From Undaria pinnatifida (Eukaryota; Sar; Phaeophyceae; Laminariales; Alariaceae): a stretch of DNA of 64,000 nt. Location: assembly GCA_012845835.1 (NCBI GenBank), contig JABAKD010000030.1, positions 1,367,412 through 1,431,411 on the forward strand, read 5' to 3'. The notes under the pieces are model-generated. The model was not told where the DNA came from. It saw only the letters and a list, made by a program, of their open reading frames with translations, and did not search any database. The stretch's first letter is position 1; each line of letters starts with the position of its first letter. This document shows, piece by piece, positions 18,301 through 29,900 of the stretch. A program made the position numbers and the translations under genes.

Positions 18301-21300
18301 TTAGTGTAACTGCTTCACCTGCACATTTCGCACTTCTTCGGAGTATATAAAGTATATACAGCTATCATTATAGCTGTTGTTTTTTATAGCTACGTCACGT
18401 AGCGCTTGAAAACACTAGGTGCAAAGCCCCGACAACTATCTCATGAGACAAAACTGAAAGCAGCCAATCGCCGCAAAAACCGCATGCTGCTTGCTGCAAG
18501 AGAGCACCTAAATCTCCTGCCTTCGAGGGGGGGGAAAAGCAGTGAAAAATAACCCCACAACCAATGCTGCGGCTTAGGTATACAATGGCGAAGCAGATTT
18601 TGGACACCAAGGGCATGGTAGGCTTTCAATGGGGGGAATGTGTCAAGGTACGGCCTCGAAAGGCCTGTAATTATTTGAATTGAGAGAATTTGGCCGGTTT
18701 TCGTATGATAAGGTTGGCATTTCCTATTCGGGACAGTCAGGAACTAGAACGGAGGCACGTGCCTCTGTTCCCAGAAGTCATCCAGGGCTCTGGTGGAACC
18801 TAATAAAGCTACGTCTCTCCTAGGGCTAAGAAAGTAAGTACTCTCCGATGACTTGCTCAATCGGCAGACCTGCAGGGGACACTCTGTGTCCCCGCCCAAT
18901 ACCCTTACAATATGGCGTCGTCGGCAGGGGATGTTAATACCAGCTTTTCTCACTACCGGATAAAAGCCGCTCGCACGAGTGACTCTGTACCTCACGGGAA
19001 AACGACTTTTAGGCGATGGTTTTGGCGTAGCGTAGAGTTTTAGGCGATGGCTTTGGCGCAGCGTAGATTACCGTTCCATCGCGGGTTCTCGTCGCACAAT
19101 TACAAAACAGCACGAGCGCTTAAAGCTGCAAAAGGAACAGGGGAGACACACTCGAGCAAGTGACCCCGACCCACAGCAAAAAAAAATGCCCCAAAAGTGC
19201 CCCCCCCCCGACCGTATACTGGGTCCTTGTTAAAAAAAGCACAAGCGAGTTCCTTCAACAGCGGGTATAATTCCTCAGTCTAGAAGTACCACCAGTCGGT
19301 ATTCCTTTGGCTAACGCGCGCCCCTCCCGCAGTGGCACGCGTTGTCTCCTTCGACTCGCTGTCGCGGTTCGCCTCGCGCGAGCTCTGAACGCTTCTCGCA
19401 AAAAGGGATTGCCTGCAATAACTCAATGTCTGCAGCACGCGTGGAGTCTCCTCAACGGGATTCCATCCACTGCCCGAGTTGCTATCGACAGGGCCGCGTT
19501 GCCAGCTAGCTCACCAGGGACTTGCTCGTGACTCTTTCCAGCACCTAACAAACACGAGGTGGAGGGGAATACAGAGGCTGGGAAGTTGGTATAAACAACG
19601 TAAATCAGTAGCAGACGGGGCACCAGTCGCGGCGGGCGGACGACCTGGCAGGAGTGGATGGTGTACTCATATCGCGCATAGCCGTAGTCTTGGGACCGTA
19701 GATCCTCGCACCCCTACATCGCCAGGGCAAAGCACGAAGGGTGCTCACCGACTAGACAGGCGAGTCGTTCTACGGTAGCCCCCCAACATTTCTTCAACGA
19801 AATCGCCGGTTTCGAAACCTACTCCCGGTCGTATCTCCTGAAACACGGCGCCCGTTGCCGCCCCGACGTCATCGTTCAATAGACCTTTGCGAACATGAAG
19901 ATATTTGAGGATGCTTTTTTCGTGGCACCCTTCCTCGTGTCTAGCAGCCATGAAACGTTCGTTGAAGAAAATCGCCGATTTTGGGGGGGGAGGCTATCGT
20001 AGAATCAGTCAGGCATTGTTTGCGCCTGGTGGGAGTTGGTCGGCTTCGGTGCAAACCGCCTATACTCTGGTTCCAGGTGGTGTTTCCTTATCGTGGAAGG
20101 GGATAGTCAAGACTTTCTTCCGCGAAAACCATCCAACTTTAACTCTCAGGGTTGTGCACTGATGGCCTCAATCAGGAGAGATGAAAAAAATACTGCTTTC
20201 GCCCGCAAGCTTTATACTTGATTGCAGCAGGATACTGGCCTCCCAAATCGCAGTACAGCATTTTTGATGGGTTTCCACAATATTATTTAGGCTTGTTTCA
20301 TGGTCGTACGTAAGATCAAACCTACTGGCAGCATCTACTGGCAGACTCAGCATAGAACTACTGCCAGAAGGTTACTACTGCCAGTACAGGCTGGGCCAGT
20401 GCGCAACCACACTAATACAAGCAATTACAACGTAGATTGTCCCGAAAAAGTGGTTGCAGTCGTAAATTGGTTTGTACCCTTCTCGGAACCCAACTGCTGC
20501 CAAATAGTCCAATCCTAAGCCCAACAGTTTCCCTTAAAAGAGAGAAATCACGAAATACCTGGCCCAGCAGCTGCGGGCCAGCTACTACTAATAGCAACAG
20601 CACACTGTCTGTTGCTATTAGTGTTCTACCAGAGTGTGCCGGCACCGTCCCGTGCCATATCCACTTCGTACTACCGCTCACGCTATCTACCACAAACTGC
20701 CATGCTGCTGCAAGTAACGTTAATTTTTCAACCACAGAATCTGAATCAAAACGCGCGTTCGTACGAATTTTTTCTTGGCAACAAACTACACTGCTCTTCT
20801 TGGTTCGGTTCCCGAACTAAAGTAATGTTTACAACCACAGAATCTGAACCAAAGACTCGTGTTCGTACGTATTCCTTTTTGGCAACAAACTACATTACTA
20901 TTCTTGGTTCGGTTTCCGAGGTCTAGTAATGTTTTCAACCACGGAATCTGAACCAAAACGCCTATTCGTACGTATTTCTTCTCTTTCTTCTTGGCAACAA
21001 CAACACGTTCCCGAACTCCGATAATCTTCTCCGTTTTTTAAAAACCACAAGAAAATATTTCACACCAAGTCCAAGAACTGAAAAACATTGGTCCGCTTCT
21101 GTACACAAGGTTAGGAGCCAGTTCCATCAAAGGGGTCAACACCTCTTCGTGGAATTGGGCCTATCTTTATTATGGGGAGCGAATGCCTCAAAGCCAATGT
21201 GGAGTCATTGTTGCGGATCCAACGGCGTAAAGGAATCCATGTTTTCACCCGATCGTGTGGCGTACCTGAGAGACTTCGCGCATCTCCATGAGGAAGGTGG

Positions 21301-23844
21301 AAACGTTGTTCTCCATGTCATCGCCGGTACCGATACGCGACAAAAGTCTGTCACGGACAGGAATGACTGCCAGCTCCGCGGGAACGTAGCAGCCCATCTG
21401 TGCCATGAGAACGATCAGCCCTGCGACGATTGGGGGCGGGCGGGGGGTAATCATTTCATGCATAGCCGTAGTCGCACTACCATAGGCCCTTGATGGGGGA
21501 GGGGGGGGTGTACTCATTGCATGCATGGCCGCGGTCATATGACCATAGACCCTCGCATCAATACAACGCCAGGACGTCGGGTTTTCACGAACACCGCGTA
21601 CACAAAGCGCGAATTTCCATGACGTGTTCGGCGAGTGGCATGCTGGATGAGCTGCATCCTGCTAAGAACTAGGTGGGGCGCGGACTTCGGCACCTTGTGC
21701 AGGGGCGTACTCATTTGTTGCTTGCCTTGGTAACTTGACCATTGATCACACGCCCCGTTGGAGACGGAGCACGTTTTTGTTTTTCATCTCTCCTGGAGAT
21801 CCGGGTGAAAAAAGCTTAAGCTCCATACACTTTCGTTTGTACCAGTTTTTGTCCATCTGCAAAACGCAGACTTGGTGTAAACCCCGCCCCTTCGGTTTAG
21901 TCAACGCCTTGGACTTGCCGGCCTTCTTCGGCCGAACCCTGTGTCACGTTTCCTCATATTTTAACAAAGACTACCGACGCGTGCTAAGATAAAGGTGCAA
22001 CACCCCTTTTTTCTGAGGTTTCCTCATTTTTGGGTGCTTGAGACCTCTCCCAAAAACTGATTTTTGGAGAAAAATAAAACCGCTACCGGACAAAAAACAA
22101 TCCCATGGCCTAGGTGCGCAATGAAAATCATGGGGGGAACAAAATGGCCGATTTCAGACCATCTGGGGCTAACGAGCGTCGTCACTCAGAAAAAAAAAAT
22201 GGCGAAAAGGTGCTACCTCTATCCTTTCGTGCGTCACACCTCCAACACTCCAACATGTGGGTGCTCATTACGCCTATTCCACAACGAGGCGTCTAGCAAA
22301 GGTCCTGCAGCTACAGAAACGCGGCCAAATTAAAAGCGCTTGCCACCGCCAGGAGAACGGCGCGGGGGGGAAGCGACAGCAAAAACAAATAAAAAATAAA
22401 ACGAAGCACGGAGCATGGGGTGGAGGAGCACGCGTTGCCACCTCTCACCTGCTTGTTTGAGGTACGTCGACTTTCCGCTGTTGTTTGGGCCGGTCACCAC
22501 CCGAAAGTTCATGAACGGACTGCAACCACGGAAGAGAAAATACGCAAAATAGATTGTCACGCATGGGACAATCACTCGCATGTCAATATCGGTCGAAGCA
22601 GCAGCGGCAGGGTGGGGGCTCTCCCTCGAATGTAGCAAATTCTGCAAACCTATACGCTGTTGTAGATGGAAAGTAGCAACCCGAAGGTGGCCGGCTGTCT
22701 TTTTGCTGGATCGATTTGATATGTATCGCCCATGCCAATACAGATAGTACGTCGGGAGGCGGAAATGAGTAAACACTGATGCGAGCAAATAGGGTGGGGC
22801 AATCGGTGCCAATCGGACGCTAGTGGGAGTGCACCCTACTTAGTTCCCAGGTTCCTCGGGTGAGCTCAAAAAAGAAAAAAAAAAAACTGCTGGTAAAGAG
22901 AATGAAAGTGCGAAGCCGATGAACAACACCATGACCCCTAGGCATAAAACCGAAATTCATTGGAAAACAAGCTTTGACATTCCGACGATATAGAGGTGCA
23001 CCAACCATTGTTTTTTTTCTGAGGTTCCTCAATTCGGGAGCTCAAGACTTCTCCCCAAAACTGATTTTGGAGAAAAAAAACTAAACCGCTACCGGATGAA
23101 AAATCCGACGCCCTAGGTATATACCACGAAAATCATGCAAAAAAATCGCCTGTTTCCGACGATTTTGGGTTAAGGAGTGTCTTAAGTCATTTAGAAACCA
23201 CTTCAGACGAAAACTGCTAATACCTCTATCGTAGCACGCGTCGTGAAGGAAACAAAACAAAAAAAAAGTGGTATATCTTAGCACCTACATCGCAGCGCGC
23301 GTCGTGAAGGAAACAAAACAAAAAAAAAACGTGGTATATCTTAGCACCTACATCGCAGCGCGCGTCGTGAAGGAAACAAAACAAAAAAAAACGTGGTATA
23401 TCTTAGCACCTATATCGCAGCGCGCGTCGTGAAGGAAACAAAACAAAAAAAACGTGGTATATCTTAGCACCTATATCGCAGCGTGCGTCGTTCCCAAGCA
23501 TGAAAGGTTGTTTGTTGCCGTATTTGTTAGGCCCGTGTAGAACCGCACATGTTATTGTAGGGACGAACAAACAAACCCTTGGAATTACTGTGCGAAAAGA
23601 GGCTGCAGCGAGTAAAAGGTCAAACTCAGCCTTCAAATATGTTAAAAAAAGCACGCGATGAACGATTCTGATGGGACTTTTTTATTAGAAGTGCTAGGAG
23701 CGGCCACGAAACAGCAAGATTAGCAACAACGACAACAACAACAACAACACCCACACCAACACCAACACCAACATCAACACCAACACCAACACCGACACCA
23801 ACACCAACACCAACACCAACAACAACAACAAAAACAACAAAAAG

Positions 23845-23919
<75 letters not shown>

Positions 23920-26900
23920 AACAACAACAGCACACAAAACACTCAGCCCTCGCCTCATGTAGGTGTCATTTGGGACAAACTTGCAATCCTGCACCGCGCC
24001 CACAATGGGGTGCCGACCGCCGCGGATGGTCATTGGACCGTCCTCCATAACCTCCGGACGGCAGAAGGGAAGCGGTGACAGCGTCACAAGATCCGCAAAA
24101 CCGAATATCATGTCCAAGAGCGCCACCGACTCGGTCACCTGAAATCCATTTGACGGAGTGGGACGACCAATGGGCATGCACTCTACTCGGGGCTGGTTCT
24201 ACGATAGCCTCCGGCCAAAACCAGCGAGTTTCTTTAACGGGCGAATCATGGCTGCTTGAAACGAGGAAGGATGCAATGAAAAGAAACGTCTTCGTTCAAG
24301 TGGCCGAGCGGTCTAAGGCGCTAGTTTAAGGCACTAGTTTTCATTAGCGTGAGTTCCAATCTCACCTTGATCAACGACGCGTATGAAAATACGTGGAAGT
24401 GTGGTGAGCTAAAGCTTTATTTTTCCCCATCCGCCGGAGGATGAAAAAAAAGAAAAAGTCTTCGCTTATTTTCTTGTTTGCAACGGACTATCGATTGATG
24501 ACGTCGGGGTAGCAACGGGCACCATATTTCAGGAGATACGGCCGGAAGCTGGTTTCAACACCAGCGATTTCGTCAAAGAAGAGAGTTGGGGGGGGCTACC
24601 GTAGTAAGACTCGTCGGGCAATTAGTTATTGTCGTGAGGCCGCACACACGTGCGCTAAAAGGTAGGGGCGGGTCATTGGACGCAGGGAAGGTCAACGCCG
24701 ACTTGATAGATAGGTCAACATCGAACCCGAAACAGTAGGAAGGCAAAATCCAAACCCAAATAAAAGTCCATGGCCTCAGCAGCAATAAATTGTGCGTGTT
24801 ATAAATAAATAGAGATAGCGTTTTTGGGCTATTTATTGTTTTCTGAATTTTGACGGGGCTCCAAAATTCGTCAGAATTTTTTTGTCTTTCCTGTTTTACA
24901 ATACGTAAAAATTTGCAAAGATGAGTATTGACCTGAAATTCGTCGAACTCACGGCTGACGTCCTTGAAATATTTTTATAGCAATATGACCCCTCCCATTA
25001 TGAAAAAACTCACCCACACAGTATATTACAAGTACCAACAACGCAGCTTGCGAAGATGAGTATTGACCCGAAATTCGTCGAACTCACGATTGACGTCCTG
25101 GAAATATTTTTATTAAATACAGTATTTTTTACGCCTAGAACATTGGTTGGGTTGTCGGGTGGCGCTTTCAAATTGCTCGTATTCTTTTTTTGGTGAGGTA
25201 TAGAGAGCTCACCAAGTGAAAACGCCTCAGAAAAGTAATGGTACGCCCTCACGTTAGCTTGGGTCAAATACTACATACACCGGATGAAAAAATCCATGGT
25301 CTAGTTAAAAAATAACCATAATTAATACGCTACCGCCCTACGAGTAGCTGGTTTGTATATATGTATACATACGGAGTAGAGTGGGAGTGTCGTAATTAAT
25401 TAGTCCAGATTAAGTCGAGATATTAATTTATTGCCACCTGCGAGGGAGACGATATCATTTTTGTATTAAGTCATACCAGGTACCAATTACAAGGTTTCTG
25501 CACTGACGCGCAACGCCAAGTCAACACCACTCCAAGACCATCGGACAAGAAAAAGATCGGTCGAAGTGAGTTTGTTGTTTCGTCACCGTTTTTCAGCCCT
25601 AAATTAATACGTGGAACCTGTCATGCCTACGCACGTAACAAGGCTGACGGCTGACGCCGGACCGCAAAACCAAGAAAAATACTCTGGAGTATAACACAGC
25701 GTAGCATTTGATGTACTTTCTATCCGGCAATGCATTGTTGCGGACCATAGCGCTACATGCTGTGATCTCAGCGTCGTATTAGCGTAGCACGAATGAATGC
25801 ACTACTGTAGTCACTTAATGCTGCGGACCCTAGCGCTGAATGCTGCAGTATCAGCATCAACACAAACAAACGCTAAAAGCTCAGAATTGAACGGCTCGTC
25901 GTCTAGCCCGCGCAAACCTCCATCGAACAATGGAAGGGTCGCTTCAAGAAAAGTTGTTGTTAGGTCATGATACCAGCCCTAAAGTATTTCTAGGCGCCTG
26001 GTACCTTCGTTCGTACCTAGTAGGGCTGACGTCCGACGCCTGAACTCAAACCTAAACAAAATGACACGTCAACATCAACACTTATCCTACAGCGGGCTGC
26101 TGTTCTATTAAGGTATTGTACATCCGACATATGCCGCCGTCGAAACAGACCATGGTTACGGGGAGGGGGGGGGGGGGGTAAATTTAATTGGTTCATGCGA
26201 TCAATATGTCGATACATTCATTAACCCCTATTATTGGGGCCCATGTATTGTATGGTACAGCGACAAAACAATATGTATACACGTATACACGCATTCTTAT
26301 CATGGATCGAGCACGAAGCACACGGCAGCAGCAGCGCAAGCGATGCGCGTGTCCTACGGGCACTTGCATTGGAGGTTGAGAGTAAAGTCGTCGACAGCTC
26401 GTCTAGCAGTTCGGGTTGCTTCGTGTGAAGGATGCCGCAATCGTCAGTTTTACTGGTCGATGTTCCTATACTATAATCAAGTCAGAGAAAGATAAATAAG
26501 CCTTTTAGCAACGCACTCCCGACATGGGGACAAAACACTTCGAGTTAGACTAGGAAAATTCTAGGTATTGGAAATTGGTTGATCACCATGTTCGAGGCAG
26601 ACCACATCGACTCGACCACAAGGTCACAATTGATTGAAAAGGAAAAGCAATCAATATCTCCATCTTGACCATTCCCAACTATAAACAGCTCTGCAGCCGA
26701 CAGAGCACAGTTTATGCCACGTACGGTAATTACGCTAGCAGAGGACAAGCACTGATGGGCGTACGGTGCGCCGCGGCAGAGCTCACGGCGAAAAGCGCGT
26801 CCAGGCCCTCCGTCCTTATCTCCTGCGCCAGGTTCTGCACCACGTCGTGGGTAATGAGGAGCGCGGTCCGCACCGCTTCGCTGGCGCGGTCGGACAAAGA

Positions 26901-29900
26901 CGCCACCTACGGTGGCGTAAGTCGGTGGTATACGATGGTGACATATACGTGGGTGGCATTAATCGGTGGCATGAGATGGTGACATATGTCCGTGGCATAC
27001 ATCGACGGCATAAGTCAGTGGTCTACGTCGATGGCAAACATACGTCATCGAGAGGGTGACCTTTAAAACATACCACTCTGGACTTAAAAATACAGGGAGC
27101 GTTGAGGTATCAACAAACAAACCACTTCAGAGCTTAAAATATAGGGACCGCCGGACTGTTCTATTGGTAAACATATACCGGTATAACACTCTGGGCGTAA
27201 GCATAGCGACCGCTGTGCGTTAATATGAGCGGCGAATGGGCCTTGAATTTCCGTCCAGAACGGTAGCGTATGTGCGGGTTTGGCTAGGGTTGGGAAGTCG
27301 CCACAGGCAACGAGGAATGGGGTACGTAAAAGGGGCAAGTGTGCAATACTTTCCAAAGTTGATGCACACTTGGCGCAACAACACCGCCAAGTGGCCGAGA
27401 GCAGTACCGGCGCCCAATAGCAACACGGATCAGCGAGTTTTGCGGAAGACGCGGGGAAGAAACCCTGGCCAACAATAAAGAGAAGGAGGGAAGCTCGACA
27501 GAAATAAACGAGCGTAGATGAGGGAAACAAATATTTTTTTTCCTTCCGCCAAACATGCTCTCACGCCAACCAGCCACACCAGTAGTCTAATTTCACAACC
27601 CCTCGCAGATAAGAAAAAAGGCGAATCGAGGAACTCGAAAGTACCCATTTCGTCGACACCTCCCCACCTCCTCCGTTGTGCACGCAATAGTCTTGACGTT
27701 CTGAACGGCCTGCATGAGCCCGTCCGGAAGATGGTCCACACCGGCTGGGATGGTAAGATGGTATCCCCGCGATGCGGAACACGCCACCTGTTTCCAGTCG
27801 GGTCACCGACCGGAACGATTTCGGAGAACCAGTAACGAAAAAAAAGCCGAGGTTGGGCGCGATGGTAGGCCTGGGCAACACGTGCACCGAAAAACGATAG
27901 CCTCCGGCAAACTAACGCCAATAGCTCGATCGCTTAAAACGTAGAGCGTAGCACGGCAGTCACCTACATAAAACGCGCAAACTCGCCTCTCCGGCCTATA
28001 CGTAGCGTTGGTGACAGCTCAAGGTAAATAGCGACTCACTCAACCTCCGCCATGTCGTGTCTGCCTATTTCCCATGCCAAGTTGCCCCCACAGCAAATAA
28101 AGAAAGGTTGAACTATCAACGTTATCGCTGCTCCCTATGAAAGTTCAAGGCCTGGGCCCTACCTTGACGCCTAGCGATCCAAATGAAACCACTAGTATGT
28201 AAGAAGAGACGACTCAACCACCCGTATTTGATAGCCTTGGCGTCTCGTAACGATCGGAGCAGAGCAAAGCGGGAAAAGACGACGCATGCGCACGCGTTTG
28301 GCAACTTCCACGCATAGCAATCGAAATAGAACACACATGTGTGAGGAGAGAAGGCTACACAACCTTACGCGCTTGATAACCTCGCCGCCTAACAATCAGA
28401 GCAAAGCACCAAGGTGTGTAGAGAAAAGACAACACCAATCGCACGCGTCCGACACCTTATCGTGAAATCTGTTCTTCTTCCCGCCGAGCGATGGGAGCAA
28501 ATTACAAACGCGTAAGGAGAAAAGACCACCAAGGCATGCGCGTCTGATACAGTAAATATCCTCCAAAAAGGCGTTCTGAGCTAGGCGGTACCCCGATATC
28601 AGGCAGTTACAATCGCTTGGCGCTACTGGGGAATTGTACCTGTCAGACCGCGAAAGAGTAAGGCGATTTCCCCCACTAAGGCGGTCATATCGTCCTGGCA
28701 TACCACCGCCTAGCTGGGGGACCCCTGCGCTAACCAACTCAGATGCACGCGTTTGATATCCAACATCGCGCATCACAATTGCACGCGCTTGCTAACCTTG
28801 ACGTGATATCCGTTCTCCTCCGTCATAGAGTCCGCCGTCTGGTAGATGTCTTCCATGCTCTGCAAGAAAGTTTTCCGCGCGACGTCCAACATGCCGTCCA
28901 CGTCTGGCCGAACGGCGAAGCACTCCTAACGTTATTGGGACAAGAGCATGTTTGATGCATCTCATAGGTTGGACAATCATTCCGCGCCGTCGCAAGGCGC
29001 AGAAAATGAGATTGCCGCAACTGCCCTCATTCATCGGACACCTAAGAAACGTTCGTTTTCCATTGCCAGGCGGGGATATCCCCAACGAAAACCGGTACAG
29101 TTAGTGGCAACTGGCACAGCAGATTCGTACGGCAAAATAGACTGGTAGGCCATATTTTATAAAATTATTATAAATGTGAGTTCGGCAAATTTAGGATCGA
29201 TTCTCATAATTCACAAGCTGCGTGATGCACCGCCCGATCGATGCGAAAGATGCATTACCCTTTGAGTATTACCAAAACTGACCGAAGCGCTAGCATGCGG
29301 TTGGCTGGATATAATGAAAGCCGACTGCAGATCTTCGTCGTTATCGGCTGCCACCCACCACCTCCCACCACCACTGCCATCACTCCGTGAGGTCGACCAT
29401 TCTGTGTTATCAGGCGTCGCCCCGTGATCCCACAATCTTTCGGTAACCTGGAGCTCGAAGCACAGCTAGCGCTTGGTGTAGCGAAATGTTCACAGACTCT
29501 TGAGCAATCGTCCAGACACGACATCCACACGACCCCGATGACTTGTTGTAGTACCAGACAGGGCGCACAATCTGATTATCATCATCGGGATGCAGCGCGG
29601 TTGATCCAAAAGTACGTATTTTCAACGGCAAACATACGGCCTTCCCCCTTTTAGAAATGCAAGAACAAAGCCAGACTAACGACCAACGCTACGGTAGGGT
29701 ATTAGTTGGGGGGATGATTATACGGTAGGGAGGATGTTAATACGGTAGGGGGGGATGTTAATACGGTAGGGGGGATGTTACTACGGTAGGGGGGATGTTA
29801 ATACGGTAGGAGGGATGCTAATACGGTAGGGGGGATGTTAATACGGTAGTGGGGATGTTAATACGGTAGGGGGGATGTTAATACGGTAGGGGGGGATGTT

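Larger units (their letters stand above)
24199..24604 (+). mobile_element. Miniature element, family A, interrupted by a SINE
   Basis: Left end CTACGATAGCCTCC, right end GGGGGGCTACCGTAG. Flanks match the intact copies; a 160-170 bp tRNA-headed insert splits it after the ATGAAAAG word. Between MSH4 exons 11 and 12. Confidence 0.78.

Noticed and set aside
24294-24373. Functional tRNA-Leu gene
   Set aside because: The B box is mutated, the acceptor stem has a mismatch, and it is followed by a SINE body, A tail and target duplication.
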